Of a stretch of 36,489 nucleotides of DNA, positions 8,208 to 16,882 are shown piece after piece. Under the pieces are notes generated by a model. The model worked only from the letters and a program-made list of their open reading frames with translations, was not told the DNA's origin and searched no databases. A program made the translations under genes and the position numbers. The DNA comes from Candidatus Aminicenantes bacterium UBA2190. GTDB taxonomy: Bacteria > Acidobacteriota > Aminicenantia > UBA2199. Position 1 is the first letter of the stretch. The number at the start of each line of letters is the position of its first letter. The stretch is from positions 14,085 to 50,573 of the forward strand of contig DCVK01000052.1 of assembly GCA_002335385.1 (NCBI GenBank), given 5' to 3'.

Positions 8208-10532
8208 ATGAGGAAATTTTTCCGCAAGCACCTGAAAGTCCTGCTCATCGCCGCCAGCCTGCTGCTCACGATCGTGCTGGGAGTCCTGCTCGGCCTGGTG
8301 CTGGTCTACCAGAAAGGCTTCCCGCAGATCAAGAACCTGGAAGACATCAAGCCGGTGGTCATGACCACGCTCTACGACGACCAGAACGCGGCCATCAAGG
8401 ACTTCGCCATCGAGAAGCGCGTCATCGTCCGCAGCTCCGACATCCCCGTCCATCTCAAGGGGGCGATCATCGCCGCCGAGGACAACCAGTTCCATTCCCA
8501 CTGGGGGATCAACTTCCGCGGCTTCACCCGTGCCGTCGCCGGCGTGGTGCTCGGCCGGAAATGGGGCGGCGGCAGCTCAATCACCCAGCAGCTGGCCCGC
8601 AGCCTCTTCCTCACCCCCGAGGTCTCCTACTCGCGCAAGCTGCAGGAGATGCTGCTGGCCATCCAGATCGAGAAAAAGTACACCAAGGACCAGATCATGA
8701 CCTTCTACTGCAACAAGATCTTCCTTGGCGGGTCCATCTACGGGGTGGGGGCGGCGGCACGCTATTATTTCGGCAAGTCGATCCGGGAGATCAGCCTGGC
8801 CGAGGCGGCCCTGATCGCCGGCATCGTCCCCAACCCCAACGGCATCTATGCGGTCTTCAAGCGGCCGCAGAATGCCCTGAAACGGCGCGACTACGTGCTG
8901 CGCCGGATGCTGCTGCTCAAGTCGGTCGGCATCGAGGAGTACCGGAAGGCGCTGAAGGAGCCGCTGCCCGGGAAGCCGGCCGATGCCGGCGTCGATACCC
9001 TGGGCGACTATTTCACCGAGGAGACGCGCAAGTACCTGGAGGCCAAATACGGCGACAATCTCCTGTACAAGGGCGGCCTGAAGGTCTATACCACCCTCAA
9101 CGGCGAGGCGCAGAAATGGGCCGAAGACGCCGTGCGCGAGGGGCTGCGGATGCTGGACAAGCGCCGCGGCTGGCGCAGCCGCGAGAAGCTGTTCAACCTC
9201 ACCGAGAACAAGCTGGAGCTGAAGAATTACGTGCTCCCGGTATGGGAGAACATGCGCATCGAAGCCGGCCAGATCGTCGAAGGGGTGGTCATGGAAGTGG
9301 CCAAAAGCCGGGCAACGGTGCGCATCGCCGGGTTCAGCGGCGAGCTGCCCGAGGCCGGCGCCCGCTGGACGCGCCTGCCGCTGACGAGACTGCTCCGGAC
9401 CGGCGACGTGGCCCTGTTCCGCATTCAATCTGTGGACGCGGCCCGGAAAAAGCTGGAACTCGCCCTCGAGCAGGAGCCGCAGGTGGAGGGGGCCTTCCTG
9501 GCCGTGGACAACAGGACCGGCGAGATCAAGGCCATGGTCGGCGGCTATGCCTTCCAGAAGAGCAAGTTCAACCGCGCCACGCAGGCCCTGCGCCAGACGG
9601 GATCCACGTTCAAGCCCATCATCTACACGGCGGCGCTGGAGAACGGCTTCTCGGCGGCGACCATCATCCCCGATGAGCCCTTCACCTACATCGACGAGTG
9701 GAGCGGCGACCTCTGGGAGCCGCGCAACCACAAGGGCGACTACCTGGGGCCGATGACCCTGCGCCGCGGCCTGGAGCTATCGCGTAACGCGGTCACGGCC
9801 CGCATCATGCAGGCCATCACCCCGGAAACGGGTGTGCGCTACGCCAAGAAATTCGGCATCACCTCCGACCTCAAGCCGTTCATGTCCCTCTCGCTGGGCG
9901 CTTTCGAGGTCACGCTCAAGGAGATGGTCGAGGCCTTCACCGTGTTCGCCAACCTGGGCACGCGGGTCAGCGCCTACTTCGTGCGCGGCATCCGCGACCT
10001 GGACAGCAACATCATTGAGGAAAATGCCCCGGAACGCCGGCAGGTCATAGAGAAAGAGACCGCATTTATCATGAACTATCTCCTTCAGGGCGTGGTGCGT
10101 TCGGGCACCGGCTGGCGGGCCCGGAAGCTGCCGGCACCGCTGGGCGGCAAGACCGGGACGACCAACGACTTCACCGACGCCTGGTTCATCGGCTTCACTC
10201 CCAGCCTGACCGTCGGCGTCTGGGTCGGCATGGATCAGAAAAAGACCCTCGGCATGGAGCAGACCGGCTCGGAGGCCGCCTCGCCGATCTTCGTCTCGTT
10301 CATGGAGAAGTATCTGGAGCGCTACCCGGAAACGGGCAAGTTCCCATCCCCCTCCGGGGTCTACATGATCGACATCGACAAATACACCGGCAAGCTGCTG
10401 ACCCCGGACTGCCTGTACCCGTTCAGCGAGGCCTTCCTGCCGGGGACGGAGCCCCTGGAATTCTGCAACGAGGAAGAGCACGAGAAGATCTACAATTATT
10501 ACAAGACGGAAAAAGAGAGCTCGGACGACTAA
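8208..10532 (+). CDS. bifunctional penicillin-binding protein 1A (transglycosylase/transpeptidase)
   Basis: A 774-aa class A PBP that polymerises and cross-links peptidoglycan in the periplasm. A single N-terminal membrane anchor (about residues 10-33) precedes the GT51 transglycosylase domain with its catalytic Glu (E91 in AAEDNQFHSHWGIN) and GGSSITQQLARSLFL. A linker/OB-like region follows. The transpeptidase domain has the active-site Ser in STFK (~residue 465), the second motif SRN (~524) and KTGTT (~648). Length and order match PBP1A (mrcA/ponA type). No Shine-Dalgarno is visible; an extended -10 lies 11 nt before the ATG. It is divergent from acpS and convergent with the gene at 10583-11014. 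No clear terminator is seen in the 50-nt gap. Confidence 0.94.
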   Translation: MRKFFRKHLKVLLIAASLLLTIVLGVLLGLVLVYQKGFPQIKNLEDIKPVVMTTLYDDQNAAIKDFAIEKRVIVRSSDIPVHLKGAIIAAEDNQFHSHWGINFRGFTRAVAGVVLGRKWGGGSSITQQLARSLFLTPEVSYSRKLQEMLLAIQIEKKYTKDQIMTFYCNKIFLGGSIYGVGAAARYYFGKSIREISLAEAALIAGIVPNPNGIYAVFKRPQNALKRRDYVLRRMLLLKSVGIEEYRKALKEPLPGKPADAGVDTLGDYFTEETRKYLEAKYGDNLLYKGGLKVYTTLNGEAQKWAEDAVREGLRMLDKRRGWRSREKLFNLTENKLELKNYVLPVWENMRIEAGQIVEGVVMEVAKSRATVRIAGFSGELPEAGARWTRLPLTRLLRTGDVALFRIQSVDAARKKLELALEQEPQVEGAFLAVDNRTGEIKAMVGGYAFQKSKFNRATQALRQTGSTFKPIIYTAALENGFSAATIIPDEPFTYIDEWSGDLWEPRNHKGDYLGPMTLRRGLELSRNAVTARIMQAITPETGVRYAKKFGITSDLKPFMSLSLGAFEVTLKEMVEAFTVFANLGTRVSAYFVRGIRDLDSNIIEENAPERRQVIEKETAFIMNYLLQGVVRSGTGWRARKLPAPLGGKTGTTNDFTDAWFIGFTPSLTVGVWVGMDQKKTLGMEQTGSEAASPIFVSFMEKYLERYPETGKFPSPSGVYMIDIDKYTGKLLTPDCLYPFSEAFLPGTEPLEFCNEEEHEKIYNYYKTEKESSDD

Positions 10533-10582
10533 CCGCCTTTTGCGAAGATATCCCCTTCAGGAATAATTTCTCCCGGCCGAGC

Positions 10583-11014
10583 CTATTTTTTCACCAGGAA
10601 ATACCCCAGCAGCCATTCCCGTGGCAAGGAGACCCTGACGCGGAAATATTCCCCGTCGGCCGTCATCTGCTTGCTCACCAGGAAACCGCCGCCGCCGCGC
10701 CTGGGCTTGACGATGGCCAGCTCCTCGAACAGCGGCTCCTGGCCGGCGCTCTGCACGACGAAATAGGACTTCCCGTCGCGGGCGACCAGCACCATCCAGT
10801 AATCCCCGGCCGGGTATTCCTTGCCGGCATGGATGAACGCCTGGGGGATGTGCACCCTCTTGAGGTCGCGCCCCTGGACCTGGACCGGAGGCGCCGGGGG
10901 TTGTTCCTCGGCTTGAACCTGGGGCGGCTCATCGGCAAGGACCGGAATCTGCTCCTGGCCGGGAAGCATGAGAAAAAACAGAATCAAAACGGCAAATACG
11001 ATCGATTTCTTCAT
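10583..11014 (-). CDS. small secreted protein of unknown function
   Basis: A 143-aa protein with a clear signal peptide (MKKS, then a hydrophobic stretch to about residue 20). A Pro/Gln/Glu-rich linker (residues ~28-48) is followed by a compact C-terminal domain containing AGDYWMVLVARDGKSYFVV and FRVRVSLPREWLLGYFLVKK. The beta-strand-like alternation suggests a small periplasmic beta domain. I do not recognise a named family. A strong ribosome-binding site (AAGGAGAG, six bases before the ATG) and a near-consensus promoter support the start. The gene is downstream of, and separated by a terminator hairpin from, the secreted barrel protein at 11157-12338. Confidence 0.75.
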   Translation of the reverse strand: MKKSIVFAVLILFFLMLPGQEQIPVLADEPPQVQAEEQPPAPPVQVQGRDLKRVHIPQAFIHAGKEYPAGDYWMVLVARDGKSYFVVQSAGQEPLFEELAIVKPRRGGGGFLVSKQMTADGEYFRVRVSLPREWLLGYFLVKK

Positions 11015-11034
11015 AAGGATCTCTCCTTGCCGGA

Positions 11035-11064
11035 ATTATAGGGGAGCGGAATTGCCAATGTCAA
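11035..11064 (-). promoter_or_regulatory. near-consensus sigma70 promoter
   Basis: Minus strand: TTGACA (11064-11059) and TATAAT (11040-11035) with an 18-nt spacer, driving the small secreted protein gene. Both hexamers are perfect consensus. A leader of about 14 nt contains AAGGAGAG. Confidence 0.85.
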
Positions 11065-11102
11065 GTCGCCAGAACCCGGCACGTTCCGCCGAAGACAGAA
11101 AA

Positions 11103-11130
11103 AAGGGCCAGGTCACGGGACCTGGCCCTT
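11103..11130 (-). terminator. intrinsic terminator after the secreted barrel gene
   Basis: A perfect 12-bp stem (AAGGGCCAGGTC and its complement) with a 4-nt ACGG loop. On the minus strand it is followed by a run of T (11102-11099, extended by the stem's A/T base), 27 nt past the stop of the 11157-12338 gene. The plus strand also carries a T run after it, so it may work both ways. Confidence 0.88.
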
Positions 11131-11156
11131 CGGTTTTTCAGGATGAACCGGCGCGC

Positions 11157-12338
11157 TTAAAAGATATAGCGGAAACCGAGCAGCAGCTTGTGGTGGTGCT
11201 CGAAAGAACGGTCTTCCGTGATCACCGGGGCGCGCAGCTCGCCGAAGATCGAGCCGGTCGAATTGTTGTGCTGGAACAGGTTGAATCCCAGCTGGCCGAC
11301 CAGGTCGATGCCGCCCTTGCGTAATTCGCGCTCCTTGGTGCTGAAGCCGAGGCCGCCCGCCACATAAGCCGGACCGGCGTGGACATTCAGCAGGGCATTG
11401 CCCATGAAGAAGGATTTCCAGGGTTCGCCCTTGATCGGCACGCCGCCGCCGAGGGTGAAGATCGCATCCAGCTTATCCTCGACCAGTTTCCACAGAACGC
11501 CGGCGCGGGCCCAGAACATGCCGGTGTAGGTGCCCTTCAGCAGGCCGGGGCCGCCTTCGACCAGGAAGGCCAGCGGCAGGGCCGCCTTGGCGGGCGGGGG
11601 CGGAGCGATCGGGGCGGGCTCCAGCACCTTGACCGCGACCTCGCAGCCGGCGGGCGACTTCATCTCATACTGGCCCCAGACGACCGCGGTCACCATGTAT
11701 TCGCCAACCGTGTCCAGGTTGAGCTCGGCGGTGCAGTTCTCCGGCGTCATGGCGAAGGTCTTGATGACCGCGCCGGCGGCGTCGGTGACCGTCACCTCGC
11801 CCTTGACCATGTTCTGCGACGCGCACAGGTCGATCTTCATCGGGGTTCCCGGGACCGCCTCGGCCGGCTCGATGTTCAGCACACAGGTCGGGGCGGGGAC
11901 TTCGCTGACGTTCTTGAGCGAGATGTTGCCGCAGATCTTGGGGACGATGAACTCGTACAGCTTGCCGTCGCGGAAGATGGTGAAGGTGTAGGCCGTGAGC
12001 GGCTTCTTGCCGGCCCAGACCACGTCGTTCATGACCACCACCTTGCGGTTCTTCTTGAAGAGCATCCAATTGACCGTGTCGCCGGGGTTCATTTCGATGG
12101 TCTGGACATCGGCCATTTGGATCTGTTCCAGGAACGCAAAGACCAGTTCGCCGTTTCCGGCCAGCTCGAAGCCCTGCTTGACCTCGCCCGCTTTGTCCAG
12201 GGCGATGACCTTGAGGTCTTCGGGCTTCAGGTCCCTGCTTTTATAGAAGGGGTGCTGGCCCAGTTGGGTAACTCTTTCTTCAGCGGTTACGGCAAACACA
12301 AAACAAAAAATCAGCATCAAAAAAATGACTTTTTTCAT
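11157..12338 (-). CDS. secreted/outer-membrane protein with C-terminal barrel-like domain
   Basis: A 393-aa protein with an N-terminal signal peptide (MKKVIFLMLIFCFVFAVTA). The N-terminal half is a globular domain of unknown type containing NPGDTVNWMLFKKNRKVVVMN. It is followed by an Ig-like segment (about residues 155-240, VLNIEPAEAVPGTPMKIDL to VAVKVLEP). A Pro-rich linker (APIAPPPPAKAALP) leads to a Gly-rich region with alternating hydrophobic residues ending in GFRYIF. The C-terminal aromatic residue and the strand pattern are typical of OmpA-like or porin-like barrels. Function is unknown; tethering or cell-wall binding is inference. A GGAGG ribosome-binding site, a near-consensus promoter and a terminator make this an isolated transcription unit. 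Confidence 0.75.
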   Translation of the reverse strand: MKKVIFLMLIFCFVFAVTAEERVTQLGQHPFYKSRDLKPEDLKVIALDKAGEVKQGFELAGNGELVFAFLEQIQMADVQTIEMNPGDTVNWMLFKKNRKVVVMNDVVWAGKKPLTAYTFTIFRDGKLYEFIVPKICGNISLKNVSEVPAPTCVLNIEPAEAVPGTPMKIDLCASQNMVKGEVTVTDAAGAVIKTFAMTPENCTAELNLDTVGEYMVTAVVWGQYEMKSPAGCEVAVKVLEPAPIAPPPPAKAALPLAFLVEGGPGLLKGTYTGMFWARAGVLWKLVEDKLDAIFTLGGGVPIKGEPWKSFFMGNALLNVHAGPAYVAGGLGFSTKERELRKGGIDLVGQLGFNLFQHNNSTGSIFGELRAPVITEDRSFEHHHKLLLGFRYIF

Positions 12339-12363
12339 GGTAAATTCCTCCTCGCTTTAAAAA

Positions 12364-12392
12364 TTTATAAACCTAAAAAATAGAAAAGTCAA
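12364..12392 (-). promoter_or_regulatory. promoter of the secreted barrel gene
   Basis: Minus strand: TTGACT (12392-12387), 17 nt, TATAAA (12369-12364), in an AT-rich stretch 26 nt before the ATG. A GAGGAGG ribosome-binding site precedes the ATG. Confidence 0.8.
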
Positions 12393-12802
12393 GAGAAATC
12401 GCGGCCTCCCAAGCGCTTTCAGACAGTTTTTTTTCATCGAACCATTTTTCATGTTGTTCTTCTCTTTACTGAATATCAAGCATTTATTATGCCAATCCAA
12501 CACTCAGTCTTGTCGTGGAGTGGGCCGCCAAATTACGGGAGCACAACCATGGTGAGTACCGCAGGCTGCGGGATCGCCGGCAAGGAAGGCATTTGGCCCA
12601 GGGAGCCGTGCCAGTGGCTCTTGGGCTATTCCCGTCTCCTGTATCCCGGCAGGAGCCCGGCTCCAGAAGCCTGTCAAAGTTCTCTCCCATCGATAATGAT
12701 GAATAAAAATATGGGATAGTCCGCTGGGAGCGCACGGCGGGAAATGTCCTGCAAAGCAAGAATTGTCCTGCTTTATGGGTTGAATTGCTGAATCGATAAA
12801 AA
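12393..12802. other. gene-poor stretch with strong hairpins; possible ncRNA or decayed gene
   Basis: No convincing gene lies in these 410 nt. Three strong inverted repeats sit close together: CCGCAG/CTGCGG around one base (12559-12571); an 11-bp stem with one bulge and an 8-nt loop (12596-12626); and GGAGCC/GGCTCC around one base (12652-12664), with an alternative stem CTCCTG (12636-12641) to CAGGAG (12650-12655). A plus-strand frame is open through about 12483-12706 and reads WAAKLREHNHGEYRRL in its middle, but it lacks a start signal and matches nothing I recognise. An 8-nt TGTCCTGC direct repeat occurs near 12745-12772. A structured RNA and a gene remnant are both possible. Confidence 0.4.
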
Positions 12803-13333
12803 CTATTTCTCGATGCCGGTACGCGCCTGCACGCCCTTCTGGTAGTAGTGGCGGGTCTCCTTCATCTCGGTCACCAGGTCGGCGCGGTCCAGCACGGCCT
12901 GGGGGGCATAGCGCCCGGTGAGCACCAGTTCCACGGCGGCCGGCTTGCCGTCCAGCAGGCGCAGCACCGGTGCCAGCGGGACGATCCCGAAATGGAGCAG
13001 GGTGTTGACCTCGTCCAGGATCACGATGCGGTAGCCGCCGCCCTGCATGGCGGCGCCGGCCGCCGCCAGTCCCTGCTCGGCGGCGTGCGTCTCCTCGGGG
13101 GCGACGCCGTTCTCCCTGTGGTGGAACTCGGGGAGGCCGAACTGCTCGATGGTGACCAGGCCGTCTAGGTAGCGGGCGACGGCCAGCAGTTCGCCGTATT
13201 CCCCCTTCTTCATGAACTGGGCCATGTAGGTGCGCAGGCCGCGCCCGGCGGCCCGCAGGGCCAGCCCCAGGGCGGCGGTGGTCTTGCCCTTGCCGTTGCC
13301 GGTATAGACCTGGATGCAGCCGCTGGGCGTCAT
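12803..13333 (-). CDS. corrinoid (cob(I)alamin) adenosyltransferase, CobO/BtuR type
   Basis: A 176-aa P-loop ATP:corrinoid adenosyltransferase. It transfers the adenosyl group of ATP to cob(I)alamin or cobinamide in adenosylcobalamin synthesis and salvage. The glycine-rich ATP site is GNGKGKTTAALG (residues ~12-23), and a Walker-B-like VILDEVN lies at ~104-110. The conserved TGR(Y/N)AP-type block near residue 139 (LTGRYAPQAVLDRADLVTEM) is a CobO/BtuR hallmark. The ATG at 13333 lies eight bases after the smc stop, with a weak GAGG upstream, so the gene is expressed with smc. No other cobalamin gene is in the window, which suggests salvage or a scattered pathway. Confidence 0.92.
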   Translation of the reverse strand: MTPSGCIQVYTGNGKGKTTAALGLALRAAGRGLRTYMAQFMKKGEYGELLAVARYLDGLVTIEQFGLPEFHHRENGVAPEETHAAEQGLAAAGAAMQGGGYRIVILDEVNTLLHFGIVPLAPVLRLLDGKPAAVELVLTGRYAPQAVLDRADLVTEMKETRHYYQKGVQARTGIEK

Positions 13334-13341
13334 GGCCGGCC

Positions 13342-16300
13342 TCAGGTCATCTTCATCGAATACATCTTGGAAACTCCCGGCTCGTCCATGCTGATGCCGT
13401 AAATGAAGTCGGCCTCCTCCATGGTCTTGAAGTTGTGGGTGATGATGACGAACTGGGTCTGGTTCTTCAGCTGGTGCAGGAACTTCAGGAAGCGCTGGAT
13501 GTTGGCCTCGTCGAGCGAGGCGTCGACCTCGTCGAAGACGCAGAAGGGCGAGGGCTTGTATTCGAACAGCGAAAAAAGGAAAGCCAGCGAGGTGAGCGTC
13601 TTCTCGCCTCCGGAGAGCAGGCGGATGCTCTGCAGCCTCTTGCCAGGGGGCTGGACCTGGATCTCCAGGCCGGCCTCCAGCACGTTCTCGCTGTCGGTCA
13701 GGGCCAGCTCGGCCTCGCCGCCCTCGAAGAGGATCTTGAAGTTCTTGACGAAGTTCTCCTTGATGGCGGTGAAAGCCACCAGGAAGCTCTGCTTGGAATC
13801 GCTGTCGATGCGGGCGATGGCGGCGTTCATGTCGGCGATCGACCGGACGATGTCCTCCTTCTGCCCGGACAGGAATTGGAAGTCCTTGTCCAGGATCTCG
13901 TATTCGGCCTCGGCGGAAAAATTCAGGCGATCGCTCTCGCGCATGCGGTTGAGCTTGGCGACCAGCTCGCCGTACTGCGCGTCGAGCTCGGCGGCGTCGC
14001 GCGTCAGGATCTCCTCGTCGGCCTCGATATCCTTGAGTTCCATGCCCAGCTCCTGGCCGGCGACCTCCTCCAGCTGGAAAAGGTCCTTCTTCACGGCGGC
14101 GATCTTGATCTCGCTCTCCTTCTTGTTCTCCCGCCACTCCTCCAGGACCTTCCGCTTGGACGCCAGCTCGGCGGCGACCTTTTTCGCCTGTGAGCTCACC
14201 TCGTCCAGCGCCAGGTCGTCCTTCTTCATGAGCTTCTCCAGGTCCGCCTTCTCCAGGTTGAGGACCTTGGCGCGCGCCTGGATCTCCCGGATCTTGCCGC
14301 CGCTGGCGGCGATCTCCTGCTCCAGGCGCTGCTTCTCCTCGGCCGCGGCCTGGATCTGCTGGCGGCGCTTCTCCAACCGGGCCTTGCTCTCGCGCAGCAG
14401 GTTGCGCCGCGAGCTCATCTTCTCACGGATGAGGCTCAGGGCATTGTCGCGCTGGATCTTTTCCTTCTCCTTCTCGTTGAGTCGCTGCTGCAGCTTCCCG
14501 CTCACCCCGGCGGCCTCCTCCTTGCCTCGTTCCAGCTTCTCGTAGCGGTCCTCCAGTTCCACCCGGCCCTTTTCCAGCTCGGCCAGGCGGCTTTTCAGCT
14601 TTTCCATCTCGGCGGCGAAGTCGTCGATCTCGGCGCCGGTGAGCCGGATGCGCTTCTGGCCCAGGTCGAGATTCTTTCGCAACCCCTCCAGGCGCGAGCG
14701 CAGCGTGATACCCTCTTCTTTCTGGGAGTTCAGCGCCCCCTCGGCGCCCTGCAGCTGGACGGCCCTTTCCTGCTTGCGGACCGCGGCGGCCGCCAATCCG
14801 GCGCGGATGCCCGCCAGGCCACCGTTCAACGCGGAAACCTTCTTGTCGATGGCCTTGATCTCGTCCAGCACCTCCAGGATGCCGCGGTCACGGTTCTTGA
14901 TCAGGACGCCGCCGGCGCCGATGACCTCGGCATTCTCGGTGACGACGTCGACCCCGTACCGGGCGAAAATGGCCAGGCCGTTCTTCAGCGTGTCGACCAA
15001 CACCCCGTCGCGGAAGCTGGGTTTGAGGTCCCTGTCCTCCAGCTCGAAGAGCTCCTTGACGAAGCGGCGGAAGCCCGGCTCGCGGCGGATGGCATCGGGC
15101 AGCGCCGGGGCGGCCGCGCGCTGGAGGAAGGCCTTGCGCAGGTCGGAGCTCAGGGCGGCGGCGGGGTCGGCGAGGATCGGCGCGTCCAGCTCGTCGTAGT
15201 AGAAGCTCTCCAGGACGGCATGGAGGTCCTTGGGGGCCCGCAACTGCTCCTGCAGGAAGCCGCGGCTGCCGCCGGCGACGGCCCGGGCGCAGCTGCCGGT
15301 GATCTTGGCCTTGATCTCCAGGTACTTTTCCTTCTGCCGCTCCAGGTTGGCGATCTCGGCCTGGGCGTCGCGCAGCTGCTTCTCGAGGGCCTCGCCCGCC
15401 TCGCGCGCCGCCGCGAACTCGGCCGCGGCGCGGGCGAACTCGCCCTCCCTGGCGACGAGCGCCCCGGCCAGGCCCTGGACCGCCGTTTCCACCTGGTCGA
15501 GCTCCGGGTCCTTGCCTTGCTTCTCCAGGTCCTCGATGAGGTGCCGGCGGCTGGCGATGTCGCCCTCGAGGCGCGACAGGTTCTTCTCCAGGTGGGCCGC
15601 TTCATTGCGGTTGCGCGAGATCTCCACCTGCAGGTTGAACATCGCCTTCTTGCGGTGGCCGTCCTCGATGTTGCGCTCGGCGATCGCCTGGCGGGTCTCC
15701 TCCAGGGTGCGCTCGAGCTCCCCGTCGCCGCCCGAGCGCTCGGCCAGCTCCTTCTCGAAGGCGGCGAGCTCCGACGCCAGGCCCTTGTCCTGGCTTTCGC
15801 TCTCCTTGATCTCGGCCGCGCTCTCGGCGCTGAAGCGGTCCAGCTCGCCGATCTTCTGCCGGATGAACTCCTGGCGCTGCTGGGTCTTTTCGATCTCCTT
15901 GCTGCCGTCGAGAAGCTTGTTGTTGTGATCGAAGATGAACTGCTGGTTGCTCTTGATCCCCTGCTCCAGGGCCCAGCGCCGGTTCTCCAGCTCGAGCATC
16001 TGCCGGTCGAAGTCATTGATTTCCCTGACCAGCGCCGTCTCGCCGTTGATGAACTCCATGATGCGGCCGCCCTGCTGGTCGAACTCCTCCTTGAAGATGA
16101 CGTATTTCTTCTTCAGCAGGGCCTTCAGCAGGTCGTTGCGCGAATTCTTGATGTCGCGATAGCGGCGGGCGAAGTGGACCTGGTTCTTCAGCTCGCGCAG
16201 GCGGTTGCTTTTCTCCTGCAGCACCAGCTCCAGGCTGTCAAGGTTCTGCTGGGCGATGATCAGCTTGCCGGCGGTCTCCTTCTTGCGCTCCAGGTACTGG

Positions 16301-16788
16301 GCGATGCCCGCCGCCTCCTCGATCAGGATGCGACGCTCGCTGGGCTTGAGGTTGACCATCTTCTCGACGCTGCCCTGCTCGAAGATGAAGTAATTGCGCT
16401 CGCCGATGCCCAGGTCGAACAGCGTGTCCTGGACGTCCTTGTTGCGGCAGAATTTCTCGTTGAGGATGTACTTGCCCTCGCCGCTGCGGAAGAAGCGGCG
16501 GGCGATGTAGGTCTCGCTGTCGTTGTTGGCGAAATAGGCCCCGACCTCGGTCATGCCCAGCGGCTTCTTGGAGGCGCTGCCGGTGAAGATCAGGTCCTCG
16601 TTGTTCTCGCCGCGCAGGTTCTTGATGCGCTGCTCGCCCAGCACCCAGAGCAGGGCGTCGACCAGGTTGCTCTTGCCGCAGCCGTTGGGGCCGATGACGG
16701 CCGTGATGCCCGGGTGGAACTGGACGACGGTCTTTTCCGGAAACGATTTGAAGCCGTGCATTTCGAGTTTTTTCAGGTAGATTTGCAT
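13342..16788 (-). CDS. smc: chromosome segregation protein SMC
   Basis: A 1148-aa condensin ATPase that organises and segregates the chromosome. The N-terminal head begins LEMHGFKSFPEKT and carries Walker A (GPNGCGKSN, residues ~33-41). Long coiled coils rich in Glu, Lys and Leu flank a central hinge of about residues 500-640. The C-terminal head has the signature LLSGGEKTLTSLAFLFSLF and Walker B CVFDEVDASLDEAN. The length is slightly below the usual ~1180. The hinge is divergent (FLQEQLRAPKDLHAVLESFY and following) and I do not see the usual glycine-rich hinge repeats clearly. ScpA and ScpB are not in the window. A promoter is visible upstream, and cobO follows within eight bases. Confidence 0.94.
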   Translation of the reverse strand: MQIYLKKLEMHGFKSFPEKTVVQFHPGITAVIGPNGCGKSNLVDALLWVLGEQRIKNLRGENNEDLIFTGSASKKPLGMTEVGAYFANNDSETYIARRFFRSGEGKYILNEKFCRNKDVQDTLFDLGIGERNYFIFEQGSVEKMVNLKPSERRILIEEAAGIAQYLERKKETAGKLIIAQQNLDSLELVLQEKSNRLRELKNQVHFARRYRDIKNSRNDLLKALLKKKYVIFKEEFDQQGGRIMEFINGETALVREINDFDRQMLELENRRWALEQGIKSNQQFIFDHNNKLLDGSKEIEKTQQRQEFIRQKIGELDRFSAESAAEIKESESQDKGLASELAAFEKELAERSGGDGELERTLEETRQAIAERNIEDGHRKKAMFNLQVEISRNRNEAAHLEKNLSRLEGDIASRRHLIEDLEKQGKDPELDQVETAVQGLAGALVAREGEFARAAAEFAAAREAGEALEKQLRDAQAEIANLERQKEKYLEIKAKITGSCARAVAGGSRGFLQEQLRAPKDLHAVLESFYYDELDAPILADPAAALSSDLRKAFLQRAAAPALPDAIRREPGFRRFVKELFELEDRDLKPSFRDGVLVDTLKNGLAIFARYGVDVVTENAEVIGAGGVLIKNRDRGILEVLDEIKAIDKKVSALNGGLAGIRAGLAAAAVRKQERAVQLQGAEGALNSQKEEGITLRSRLEGLRKNLDLGQKRIRLTGAEIDDFAAEMEKLKSRLAELEKGRVELEDRYEKLERGKEEAAGVSGKLQQRLNEKEKEKIQRDNALSLIREKMSSRRNLLRESKARLEKRRQQIQAAAEEKQRLEQEIAASGGKIREIQARAKVLNLEKADLEKLMKKDDLALDEVSSQAKKVAAELASKRKVLEEWRENKKESEIKIAAVKKDLFQLEEVAGQELGMELKDIEADEEILTRDAAELDAQYGELVAKLNRMRESDRLNFSAEAEYEILDKDFQFLSGQKEDIVRSIADMNAAIARIDSDSKQSFLVAFTAIKENFVKNFKILFEGGEAELALTDSENVLEAGLEIQVQPPGKRLQSIRLLSGGEKTLTSLAFLFSLFEYKPSPFCVFDEVDASLDEANIQRFLKFLHQLKNQTQFVIITHNFKTMEEADFIYGISMDEPGVSKMYSMKMT

Positions 16789-16824
16789 GATCTCCGCCCG
16801 GGCCGGACGCTGCCGGCCCCCCCC

Positions 16825-16853
16825 AATTTATCACAACTCGGCCCCTTTGTAAA
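16825..16853 (-). promoter_or_regulatory. smc promoter
   Basis: Minus strand: TTTACA (16853-16848), 17 nt, TAAATT (16830-16825). The leader (about 30 nt) holds a run of eight G and a GGCCGG/CCGGCC inverted repeat just before the ATG at 16788, which could affect translation. Confidence 0.6.
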
Positions 16854-16882
16854 TTTTCTATTACCCGGATGATTTGGCCGCT

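Noticed and set aside
8100..8501. N-terminal extension of AcpS to 8501
   Set aside because: It is antisense to PBP1A; AcpS relatives begin at the GVGVD motif directly after the ATG at 8099.
12393..12802. Cobalamin riboswitch beside the corrinoid adenosyltransferase gene
   Set aside because: The stretch lies downstream of cobO, and fragments resembling riboswitch elements (GCCACTG, CCCGCA) are not in the required order; no B12-box arrangement is found.
13334..14137. Long minus-strand frame continuous with the cobO gene, extending it upstream
   Set aside because: It is the other-frame reading of the smc C-terminal coding region, Arg/Gly-rich and without motifs; cobO itself starts at 13333 with its P-loop near the N-terminus.
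15220..16872. 550-codon plus-strand open frame opposite smc
   Set aside because: It is the antisense reading of the smc coiled coil (Leu/Val/Asp-rich shadow) and has no promoter or ribosome-binding site.
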